From NCBI GenBank assembly GCA_036924285.1, contig JAYKYS010000009.1:20874001-20938000 (forward strand): a stretch of 64,000 nucleotides of DNA. The letters are read 5' to 3'. The position numbers were made by a program, and so were the translations under genes. The DNA is from Asterella californica (lineage: Eukaryota; Streptophyta; Marchantiopsida; Marchantiales; Aytoniaceae). Positions 55,429 through 64,000 of this stretch are shown piece after piece (the first letter of the stretch is position 1; each line of letters begins with the position of its first letter). The notes under the pieces are model-generated. The model saw only the letters and a list, made by a program, of their open reading frames with translations. It ran no database searches and was not told the DNA's origin.

Positions 55429-55965
55429 TTATGGTCCGTCGGATGAAGGTCCTGTGTCCGAAACGACACTAGGAACGACACCACTTCCTACCGCTAACTC
55501 TCTACCTATCTCACAAACTGAGAACTCTACGGTTGCTCTAACCTCCCTAAGCTCCCTAATTACTCGCTGGCCTAGCCTAGCTACTCGGTTCTTAGCTGAA
55601 GTACCCTCCGCATCTGCAGCTAAGAACTCCTCTCTAACCTGGCGAAGAAATCCCGCTTCTTCGGCGTCCATCTCAACGGCGAAGTAGTTCTTCAGTACAG
55701 GTTCGACCCTACTTCGAAGTTGAGCGCTCAGCTCCTCGGCCTTAGTCAATCGCCTCCTCGAGTCCTCGATCTCCTTGGTCATCTCTGCAACCACGTCCTG
55801 AGCTCGATCTCTCTGAGTGCGCATCTCATCCAGCTGCTTCTTCATTAGAGAAAGTACCTTCTCATGATCTTTCTCCTGATCCAACTTCTGCCGAAGAAGA
55901 AGCTCTTTCTCCGAGGTCTCGTTCTTCAATTCCTCGACCTTCGCTTGGGTCTCCTTATGTGTCAT
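55429..55965 (-). CDS. LTR-encoded coiled-coil protein, 178 aa (5' LTR copy)
   Basis: The translation is identical to the 3' LTR copy. The 4-base ATGA overlap with the upstream ORF is at 55,962-55,965. Being upstream of the TATA box, this copy would need another promoter farther upstream (beyond 57,113) or read-in from outside to be expressed. Confidence 0.7.
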   Translation of the reverse strand: MTHKETQAKVEELKNETSEKELLLRQKLDQEKDHEKVLSLMKKQLDEMRTQRDRAQDVVAEMTKEIEDSRRRLTKAEELSAQLRSRVEPVLKNYFAVEMDAEEAGFLRQVREEFLAADAEGTSAKNRVARLGQRVIRELREVRATVEFSVCEIGRELAVGSGVVPSVVSDTGPSSDGP

Positions 55966-57107
55966 GACGAGAGCTGCTCGTAAGTTCTCTTTCTCCTCCT
56001 TCCTCGGCCGAAGTGCATCGTCTGCACCAACTCCGCGAGATTCATCTTCCGACCGACAACTTCCTCATACGTTCCTCGGTTCCCTTCTAAGCTATACAGC
56101 AAGGGTGCGACCACCTCCTGGATGTACTTCGCCGAAGAAGTAAGTTGTTCAATCTCTCCTATCGTCGATAGAGAAAGAGTAGTCTTCGGTGTGGTGTCCA
56201 TGCTCTTCTCTGTCCGAGGAGTGTCTCCTTCATCAGCTTCCTCAATCACTTCTTCGTCCACTGGTTCATCGTCGGCGCGGACTGTCCTCGTCATCTTCAT
56301 CTTCTTCCGCGACTTCTGTACAGACCTCGGCGTCTCTTCCAACGGCTTCTTCCTTCCACTCCTGCGGATCGGAGGAGATACCTCGACTACATCTTCGTCT
56401 TCTTCCGGAGTTACCTCTTCGGTCGCCTTCTCTGGAGCTGGCGTTGAAGTCGATGCCTCGTTCTTCTTCGTGACCTCCATTGCTACTTCGGCTTGTGCTC
56501 CTTCGGCCTCGACTTCGTTGAAGAACCTCTCGAGTTGTACATCTCGTGCTGGAGTCTGTACCACCTGAAATTCATCTTCCTCGGCAGCTGCGGTAAAGCC
56601 CAACTTCGTCTGCTGTTCATCCGACAGCAGTCCCATCCCCATATAGAACACCGATACAAATGGTCCTATGTACGCCAAGTCATTCGCATTCCATAGCTTC
56701 AGCACATGTCGATGGAAGATCCTCGTCCAATGTGCTCTTCGTCCGGCGAAGAGCTGCTCGATGAAGTTGATTTGCCAGTTCGACATGTATGTCGTTCTTC
56801 GTGGTCTGAAGATCGCCATAATCGCATCGGCTACTTCTCTCTTCTTCGGATCGCAGTAATCACTCGTTCGGTAGCCGTTCCTCCCTAGAGGTAACTCCCT
56901 GAAGAGATTCGGGAAGTTCTTCACTGCTTCGGGCGAAGCAGCGGCAGATGTGGTGTCAAACAGAAGATCACCTTCCCGACCTGCATCGTCAGTTCCCAAG
57001 ACAGCGGACCAGTGAGCTTCGGTCCAGTTACATGGTCGTCCATAGTGATCATCGGCCGGATGCTGCTTGCAGACCTTCAACTCGTGCACCAATTTGGAGG
57101 AGACCAT
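55962..57107 (-). CDS. LTR-encoded protein, 381 aa (5' LTR copy)
   Basis: The translation is identical to the 3' LTR copy, with the same upstream extension and the same TGA two codons before the ATG (57,111-57,113). See the 3' LTR copy for the domain description. The shared TGA shows it was present in the master copy before insertion. Confidence 0.7.
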   Translation of the reverse strand: MVSSKLVHELKVCKQHPADDHYGRPCNWTEAHWSAVLGTDDAGREGDLLFDTTSAAASPEAVKNFPNLFRELPLGRNGYRTSDYCDPKKREVADAIMAIFRPRRTTYMSNWQINFIEQLFAGRRAHWTRIFHRHVLKLWNANDLAYIGPFVSVFYMGMGLLSDEQQTKLGFTAAAEEDEFQVVQTPARDVQLERFFNEVEAEGAQAEVAMEVTKKNEASTSTPAPEKATEEVTPEEDEDVVEVSPPIRRSGRKKPLEETPRSVQKSRKKMKMTRTVRADDEPVDEEVIEEADEGDTPRTEKSMDTTPKTTLSLSTIGEIEQLTSSAKYIQEVVAPLLYSLEGNRGTYEEVVGRKMNLAELVQTMHFGRGRRRKRTYEQLSS

Positions 57108-57319
57108 CCCTCACCAAGGAAGTAAGAGGAACGCTAGTCCCATTTCCTCAAGCTCCTTCTCATAGCGACGAAGTGCCGTTCGATTCACTTCAAAGGATCG
57201 GAGCCTCGGCGACTTAGCCGTCTGCATCCCTCGCATCTCTAGGATCACTGCGACGATCTTCGCCACAAACGGATTCTTCGCTGCAATTCCTTCCTCGCCC
57301 GTAATTGAGTTCTTCCTCG

Positions 57320-57400
57320 CAATTTGGCTTCCTCGCCAGTCACTCGCAAATTGGCTTCCTTGCCAGTCACTCGCAAATTGGCTTCCTCGCCAGTCACTGA
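57320..57400. repeat. 27-bp minisatellite, three units (5' LTR)
   Basis: Counterpart of 47,788-47,868 with two substitutions between the copies; here the units are more uniform. Confidence 0.75.
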
Positions 57401-57828
57401 TGTACTTCGGCGTTTAGAAAATGCGGCTCGCTGCGCCCTGCTATCGCTCGCTCTGGGAATAGTAAAAGAGTAAAGTAAATGTCTTGTTACCTGGCTTATA
57501 TCCCGCGATAGGTTTTCCTGCACGTGCCGAAGTTAGGGTTTTCCTCTTGACGACTGACATTCTTCAGTCTGCTGTAACTTCGTCATTCGGTCTCCGATTG
57601 CCTCGCACAACATACCGTTAGAAAGGTCTTCACCCGAGGAATTCATCTATGAGGAAATCGTCTTTCAGTGTCTCCATAGATTCGATAAATTCCTCCAGAA
57701 CTGAGGTTCTTCACTAAACTTCTAATTAACACTATTCTATTCATATCGTTTATCTTCTATCATCTATTCTGCTTATTTACTTTACAACTAATCAATTAAT
57801 TAACAAAACGAAAAACCAAGGCTTCACA

Positions 57829-57833
57829 AGAAT
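57829..57833. repeat. Target site duplication of the young element, right
   Basis: AGAAT, identical to 45,090-45,094. Confidence 0.9.
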
Positions 57834-58741
57834 AGATGAGAAGTTGTTGTGCAGAGGCAGGAGATTGAACATAAGAAGAGATTTTATACGCGTGAAAACA
57901 TAAGGTCTAGAGATAAATTGACCACATGTAACATACATACAACCTTACAGATTGCAAACAGTGTAATATCGAACACAGAATTCACGAAGACAAAATCAAA
58001 ATGTGTGATGTTCTCTTACAACATAAGACCGCTCATCACTCATACCCGGCCGTTCATAAAAAAAGCCATAAGTAGTCCATTCTTTACTAGAAATGATGTA
58101 CGGATCTGAGACTAGATCTCAAGTTTATCTTCACAAGCTCTTGCAACAAACCGAAAGCTTAGGTGAATGTTAATCAAGGTGCCTATGACTGTGAAAACAC
58201 GTAGAATGTACCTCCTAACGTAACTACTACATAAGCCGACTGATATGACACCTCATGCAACTAACGTAACAACATAAAAACTATAATGTGATAATCATAG
58301 CAAATGTAGCCGACTCAGTGAGCTTCTCCTTCAGATGATTGAGACTAAGCTGTAATCACAACATGAATTCTACTTTCTTCAACTCCATCAGTTACTTCAG
58401 TGAACAACCTTTCGTCGTCACTGAGTACATACAATCTAAGGCATGTTCGTCTATTGTGGCATGTTTGTTCATTGAGATTGCACCTCCTAGGAGCAAACCA
58501 AGGAAAATGTCCCAACTCATGATGTGGACCTCTTTGCACGACTCATCTTCGTCTTCAATGACATTGTATCTGAAGTTAAATGTGATATATGCTCATCGTT
58601 GATAGCATATTCAGTCTCATTCTTTGTGGATTCAGTCACGTGATATTGACTTCAATATTTGACGAATGGGACATTTGTACTACTCGTAGTGGTTGATCGT
58701 CAGTTCCATCTGCTACAGATTGAGTACATTGTGTGTTATTG
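57834..58741. other. Spacer before the MULE, no gene seen
   Basis: No motif-bearing frame. It should continue the sequence that ended at 45,094 before the young element inserted. If the MULE has terminal inverted repeats, one may lie here, but I could not recognise it. Confidence 0.4.
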
Positions 58742-60949
58742 TCAATCTTCATCACTCGGCGTCTTCCTCGTCGTCTTGTACAAGAAGAGGTCCACAACAA
58801 TACACCAATTGAAAGTCATCAGTGAAAATTGCTGACAACGCACGATGTCCGTAGATTGAAAATAACAAAGAGTTATGCCAATTGTCATCGGATCTCGTTG
58901 TTGGATTTCCACCAATCTCTCTGTCGAAGACAAAAACATGACCACATGGTTATCTCATCTCTTGGAATTCCATACATATACAGATCCCTGCACCGTCTTG
59001 TGCTAGTTTCACCACATGTGTAACTCCATTCGCAGGGCGACGGACTGTAGCCTCAAATGGAGAAGAAACTTGACACAAAAGTCCTTCTTCAACCTACTCG
59101 TTCTCCATAAGTCGTAGTCGAGCAAAACATGTCAATACACTTGTTTCTTGCTGAAGTTGTACCATGTGTTTAGTGAATTGGTGCATAATATAATACCATA
59201 AATCCAACAGGATCTTCAATGGAGCATTCCATTGGATTTATCCGAGAGCATTATTCATGCTCTCAGTCACATTGGAAGTGACTTTCTCATAACGAGGTAG
59301 AGGAAATGCAAATCTACTGTACCTCGCGGGTTGTATACTTCGTAAGTATTCTGCCAATTGCATACCTCTTTCTCATGATGCATCCAGCTTGTCAAGCACT
59401 TCAATGTACCTACAAGTGAGAGAATAGTTGCAGCTTAGCCAACCAACTAGTTTCGTAAATAATCTACTGAAAGAGGATGCGCAGAGTGTGGAGTGTCTTA
59501 CATTTCTCGTGTCTTGGCATACAAGCAAGAGAGGATCTTTTTGTGGTGTCCGACAAAACCAAGTCTAGGGATGGACACTCAGCCTCTTTGCCAAACCTCG
59601 TCCGCACATTCATACAGATGTGATGCCTACAATACTCGCGGACAACTTCAAGAAATACATCAGAAACAGCTCGCTCGAGGTCCTTCTATCTATCACTGAT
59701 AATTACAATCTGGGGAGAAATAATACCGTGTATCAAGTTGCGGAGATGTTGATAGAACCATATCCAGTTTGCAGTGTCTTCTTGTGGAGCAACCGCGAAG
59801 GTCATAATGATTGCCTCATTTCTATCATCTAGCACTGAAGCTATGAATATTTGGCATGGGAACTTTCTGGTCTTACTATGACAAGCGTCCAAACAGATCA
59901 CCTTTTGACCATAAAGAAAATGTATACAGAGTATCACTAAAACACACAGAATATCTACTAAATATTATTGTATTGCATTCCCAAGTACCCCAATCCACAA
60001 CTGTCATCGGATCCACTTCAAGTATCCGTCTACGGATGGGAGAGATATAGTGGAAGGATGCTGCTTGATTATCCTCCAACTAGTCTCGACAGTGCTCTAG
60101 ACTCCTCCAGACCTGGTAGTAAGGAGCGCGCTTGCTGAATGTAGTTCGAAGATCTTCCATCAGATTTTGAATGGGGTGCTCGGATCAATGGCCACCTTGT
60201 TACACATGACTGCAGCTAGGAATTTCGAGTTGGATGCCGGACCACGTCAATATCCAATATGACTAAGGCAACTGTGTTCTAGATCACAAATAGTAATAGC
60301 AATTCGTCCACTAAACTTATCTTTCTGTGCTCGAACTTGCCACTTGCATGGATGCTCAGGCTCACTATCTCGTGCATTAGCCCCATACAAAACTGATCTC
60401 TCGACTGATTGGTATCGTAGTCTTTCACCGTAATGAACATTAGTTGATTCTCGATTGAGCTTGTGATGGTTGGGATTGACCAGCTTCAGCTTGCCTCCGT
60501 GATGCTCGACGTCTTTGTGTATATTCATGGAAGCTGCGAGGCTGATTGTTATGGTGACTCGCTTCCGCACTACTCGATGTTTCAGATCGTTACTCGAATA
60601 ACTTTCGACAAGGAACCTTCGCTCCATACCTGCACACTCTAACTCTATAGTTCAGACAGTTCTTCAATATATGGCTCACTCGATTATTCATAAAAGATCA
60701 AACTCTTTAAAAGGTTCTTATTCAGATCTGAGAGACACTTTGCTTGCAGCGGTCCTGAGCGACTCCAAAGTCTTGCCTTGGAGTTACCGACTCGCAACTC
60801 AGACATCGACCATTTCTCATCGTCACCGTTCTAACATTCTCTTCTCTACAAGATCCTCAAAGCATACATCCATAGCAAAGCTCCGCTCTTCATCTCCGAA
60901 ATGCATTCCATCTAAGCAGTCATCCTCGCTCTCTACATCTAGGTCCATA
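58742..60949 (-). pseudogene. Mutator-like (MULE) transposase pseudogene
   Basis: Minus-strand frames, broken by about ten stops and shifts, give an ordered MuDR-type protein. An N-terminal MDLDVESEDDCLDGMHFGDEE (from 60,949) precedes the MuDR DNA-binding segment HPCKWQVRAQKDKFSGR...LEHSC (60,247-60,627). The catalytic core follows: VICLDACHSKTRKFPC (first Asp), FAVAPQEDTANWIWFYQHLR, IIISDR (second Asp, near 59,690) and CRHHICMNVRTRFGK. Downstream are RYEKVTSNVTESMNNALG (about 59,237-59,297) and a SWIM-like zinc finger (CICMEFQ...PCGHVFVF, about 58,920-59,010). The family cuts and pastes elements with long terminal inverted repeats. The gene is dead but complete in outline. Confidence 0.85.
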
Positions 60950-61164
60950 AAATTGCTTTAAAAAATTGTTAAGTTAGATTTCGTGCTTCTGACTACTCGG
61001 ATATAGTCTCACACTGTCCTTTTGACTCGACATCGCTAATGTGCAAGAACTTGTCATGATCTACTTCAAATGGATGCAGCTTGTTTCTTTCTGATGCGTT
61101 AATGTGCGAGAACTTGTCATGATCTACTTCAAATGGACGTAGTTTGTTTATGAGATGATTGCGC
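60950..61164. repeat. Spacer with a 63-bp tandem pair
   Basis: AATGTGCAAGAACTTGTCAT and the following GATCTACTTCAAATGG at 61,038 recur at 61,101 with small differences. The pair ends just before the LTR at 61,165. Confidence 0.65.
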
Positions 61165-63311
61165 TGTCGTGTCGTGGACCGGCTCCTACTTGAAATTCAA
61201 ACTTCGATGCTTGTCACTCCAAAGTCACTCATGAGAAGACAAGCTAGGCTCCAACTTACGGATTCTTGGCACAATCTCAGATCTCCATTTTCATCGCATA
61301 GATGGATAGAGCTCCTTGTCAGCTTTCCATAGGCACTTTGTCTACTTCGTTTGGACGCCTAGTGGAGAAGTTACAGGACTCGAAAGATGGAGAAAATAAG
61401 CTAGGCCCCAGCTTCCGGGTTTTTGGCACCACTTCGGATCTTCATTTTTATCGCACCAGTGGATAGAGCTCCTTGTCAGCTTTCCATAGGCACTTCATCT
61501 ACTTCGTTTGTACGCCTAGTGGAAAAGTTACAAGACTCGAAAGATGGAGAAAACAAGCTAGGCCCCAGCTTACGGGTTTTTGCCACCACTTCGGATCTTC
61601 GTTTTTATCGCACCAGTGGATAGAGCTCCTTGTCAGCTTTCCATAGGCACTTCATCTACTTCGTTTGGACACCTAGTGGAAAAGTTACAAGACTCGAAAG
61701 ATGGAGAAAACAAGCTAGGCCCCAGCTTACGGGCTTTTGGCGCAACTTCGGATCTTCACTTTCATCACATAGATGGGTAGAGCTCGCTGTCAGCTTTCCA
61801 TGGGCATCTTGTTTACTTCGTTTGGACATCCAGAGAAGAAGTTATGCGATTCGAAAGAAGGTAAAATCAAGCTAGGCTCCTGGTTACTTGCTGACTGGGT
61901 ATTTAGGGCTTCAAGCGTTATATCAAAGACGTAAGGTGCCGGCTTCTAATTATTCAGGAGAGAACTGTACGTACAGAGACTGTTGAAAGGGGGCTGCTTA
62001 AGAGGCTTGCTTGTTTCTGCGACTTGTCGGTGGATGGTTTGGAGAATTGGGAAGTCCAATACACGCGCGCAAGGTGTCATCGGGTTCAGATCTGTGCAGG
62101 CTACGCACAGGTTAAGACGATTCTTGAAGAGACGGATCGGGGGTTGTGTTCTGAGGGAAATTGAGACGCAGGAAGCAGATTTGGGATTTTCAGTTATCTG
62201 TGAAGGAGAGTTGGACCGTTCAGGCCGTTCCGGAGTCCAAACTTGCTGTCCTTGGATCCATCGGGATCAGAACAACGAGTTCTTCAGGAAATTGAAGACG
62301 ATACAAAGTTTCATCAGGCGGTTTGGGAGTTGTGAGTGAAATTGACTCGCAGGGAAGCCCTTGCGTCAGGTTTTTCATCGCCTGCGACTTGAGATTGGAT
62401 TGTTCTTCGCGATCGGTGAGCCAAGTTCTTCGTTCTTGGTGCCTACGCGATCAGGGAGTCTTCATCTACTCATAAGAGAAGACCGTGTGTGGATTGGATT
62501 GTTGGTTTGGGTGTGGTGAGCGAGGTTGAGCCGCAGGGAGCCGATTTATGTCAGTTTTTTGTAATCTGCGATCAAATTTCTCGAGTGGTTTTGCAAGGGG
62601 AACTCCGAACGGCTTGTTTGGAGTCTTGTTGGGTTCAGGGTAGCTAGATCTACCTACCAGAGAAGACAGATATCAGTTTGGACGATCCGTTTGTGCGGTG
62701 TGAGCGGTTTTAAGCCGCAGGGAGGAGTTTTTGAAGGTTCGGTCACCTGCGACCAAAAATCGGCGATATCTCGACTATCGGGAGTCGGATCTGAAGGTTT
62801 CTTGAGCCAACGGAGTCAGGGAAGGAGACCCTATCAACATTTGAAGATCGTCTGACGAAAGGAGAAAGTTCTCAGATAGGTCTTTTTCGGTTCCTTCACT
62901 ATGGATTTCGTCCTTTTGAGTTCGTTAAGGACTTAGTTGCTTGTGGTAGCTAGCTTTAGCCAAGAGCTAGTGTGTGGATGTGGTTTGGACTTGGGTTTGG
63001 ATCGTGTGATACTGTTGTGGCTCTGTTTGTTAGCAAAGAGAAGTTTCTCTTGCTTTGAGCTACGTTTCGGCGATTTCAGGCTAGGGTTGCGATTCAAGGG
63101 TTTGTTTTAGGGCTTCTGAAGTAGGTTACAAGCTGCTCTTGTCTGTTCCTCAGTTTTGTGCTGTTAGGAGAAAGAAACGGCAGTGTACATACATTTGGAG
63201 TGGTATATATTGCGCGTTTGTTTTTGTGGTTGTTCTTCTCTATCTTGTCCTGTTCGACACACAGCGTCTCCACAGCCAGGAACCTCGCTTTTTCCTGGAC
63301 ATCCTTCACGC
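61165..63311 (+). repeat. LTR of the 35-44 kb Gypsy family (apparently solo)
   Basis: The plus-strand LTR starts TGTCGTGTCGTGGACCGG and matches the reverse complement of 38,435-40,295, including the TATATA context at about 63,201-63,210 and GGACATCCTTCACGCA at the end. The last ~18 bases of the LTR are replaced by unrelated sequence at 63,312. No internal element sequence is found on either side and no target duplication is recognisable. Confidence 0.78.
61230..61880. repeat. Array of about four ~157-bp units in U3
   Basis: GAGCTCCTTGTCAGCTTTCC at 61,308, 61,465 and 61,622 and a variant at about 61,779. The units are more similar to each other than to the units in the other LTRs, indicating local expansion. 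Confidence 0.82.
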
Positions 63312-63389
63312 ACCCATGTGGTCAAAGGGGAAGCATGAGATAATATCGATTTCATCTCGGATTGACTTATTAAAGTGTGAAGAATCATG

Positions 63390-63881
63390 CGGAATCCACA
63401 TTGCCGATAGTAATCGTGTGGACTGTTGGCGAGAAGCTTTTAGGCATGACAGCTGAGGAGTTCGAGGAACTAATCGCAGAAAAGCAAGATGGAATATTGA
63501 AATTGTGTGCTCAGCGAAGTGGCGTTTTAAAATTGGCTTGAATGCAAGCAAAATCGCTACACAGTGTTTGATGTGGAGCTTGAGATGGAACACACGGATG
63601 AATTTCAAGACGATGTGGAAGACCTTGCGAATGTAACGGATTGTTGTACATTTTTTCCATTGGTGAAAGATTCCAAGTCCACATTGGAGAGTAACGTACA
63701 ACTTCTAGAGATTGAGAGACTGCATGACATGGCCGTGTCATTGATGAAGAGAGCAAATGAGATAGATGCAATTGCAGAAAATATTGTTCGAGAAATTAAC
63801 ACTGTAATAGAACTGCAGAGAAAACAAAGAGAGGACCTTCCGGAATTTGCAGAAGCACTGCGTAGACTTAGAGAGTTGTAA
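63390..63881 (+). pseudogene. RPA1 C-terminal-domain-like fragment with helical tail
   Basis: One frame gives VWTVGEKLLGMTAEEFEEL and ILKLCAQRSGVL; after a one-base shift near 63,530 another gives NWLECKQNRYTVFDVELEME, HTDEFQDDV and VTDCCTFFPL. The order resembles the C-terminal ssDNA-binding OB fold of replication protein A large subunit, where a (W/F)-x-E-x-A-LLG-x-(S/T)A-(D/E)E-L segment precedes strands with N-x-x-DE-x-R-x-x-V-T. The last ~65 residues (LEIERLHDMAVSLMKRANEI, VIELQRKQREDL) form a helix not expected in RPA1. The left side is cut by the LTR ending at 63,311. It may be a partial pseudogene or an exon of a diverged RPA1-like gene. Confidence 0.45.
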
Positions 63882-64000
63882 CCAGTAAACTATATAGCGG
63901 AGGATTCTGGTTCATATTTTGATACGGCAAAGAAATGTTTTCATGAACTTAAATTTCCATGTGTATTTTCATGTGTATTTGATTCGTGTAACATTGTTGT
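63882..64000. other. Right edge, no feature seen
   Basis: AT-rich sequence after the stop of the helical tail; a possible 3' untranslated region. Confidence 0.4.

Larger units (their letters stand above)
45095..57828 (-). mobile_element. Young complete Ty3/Gypsy (Tat/Athila-like) element with coding LTRs
   Basis: The 12,734-bp element has 3,202-bp LTRs starting TGTAAC and ending CTTCACA (plus strand), a perfect 5-bp target duplication, a tRNA-Asp-type primer site, a polypurine tract and the gag-protease-RT-RNase H-integrase order on the minus strand. The primer site type, FxDD form of the RT box and lack of a chromodomain fit the non-chromovirus Tat/Athila branch. By reading the two LTRs side by side I see 4 substitutions and no indel, so insertion is recent. 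Gag-pol nevertheless has several stops and frame changes. The LTRs hold ORFs in U3, which is exceptional. Confidence 0.93.
54627..57828 (-). repeat. 5' LTR of the young element
   Basis: 3,202 bp, same length as the 3' LTR and differing at 4 positions that I can find: one near 54,710, two in the minisatellite (about 57,357-57,365) and one near 57,413. Confidence 0.93.

Noticed and set aside
61160..63316. Target site duplication of the LTR at 61,165
   Set aside because: The right terminus of the LTR is missing, so no duplication can be assigned.

Overview
The window reads as nuclear DNA of a land plant. It is AT-rich and repeat-dense, host genes are few, and a plant-type MAPKKK (YODA-like) exon with a splice-acceptor-like site enters from the left edge. 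Seed-plant retrotransposon lineages are present (a Tat/Athila-like Ty3/Gypsy element with a tRNA-Asp-type primer site, and a chromovirus-like element). A Rep/HUH gene resembling families known mainly from algae and other non-seed lineages is also present, so a bryophyte or other non-seed plant is plausible, but the sequence alone does not fix the lineage.

Layout. 0.2-3.4 kb: first coding exon of a YODA-like MAPKKK on the minus strand, with its long leader/promoter upstream. That leader/promoter is duplicated at 20.4-21.2 kb (same orientation) and 24.9-25.9 kb (inverted), as if an inverted copy was later broken by a ~4.5 kb inversion. 4.1-11.1 kb: an old, decayed Ty3/Gypsy element on the minus strand; its reverse transcriptase is split by a 1.77 kb solo LTR with an almost perfect 5-bp target duplication. 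11-20 kb and 21.7-29.3 kb: mostly AT-rich sequence with a copia integrase fragment near 18.3 kb and a coiled-coil ORF near 21.5 kb. 29.9-33.6 kb: a Rep-like HUH endonuclease pseudogene (replitron-like) between two 33-bp direct repeats, with two back-to-back hairpins just inside one of them.

35-44.6 kb: two related Ty3/Gypsy elements nested in each other. A gag-only element on the minus strand sits inside the reverse transcriptase of a plus-strand element. 45.1-57.8 kb: a young, structurally complete Ty3/Gypsy element on the minus strand (12,734 bp, two 3,202-bp LTRs with 4 visible differences, perfect 5-bp target duplication AGAAT). 58.7-60.9 kb: a full-length but decayed Mutator-like (MULE) transposase gene. 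61.2-63.3 kb: another LTR of the 35-44 kb family with an expanded ~157-bp array. 63.4-63.9 kb: part of a gene resembling the C-terminal DNA-binding domain of RPA1, followed by a helical tail.

The most unusual feature is inside the LTRs of the young element. Upstream of the apparent TATA box, in what should be U3, each LTR carries two long overlapping ORFs (381 and 178 codons, sharing ATGA). Both are intact in both LTRs, while gag-pol between them is interrupted by several stop codons and frame changes. A relic of the 178-codon ORF survives in the much older solo LTR at 6.4-6.8 kb, so LTR coding is a long-standing property of the family. The Rep/HUH locus is the second highlight.
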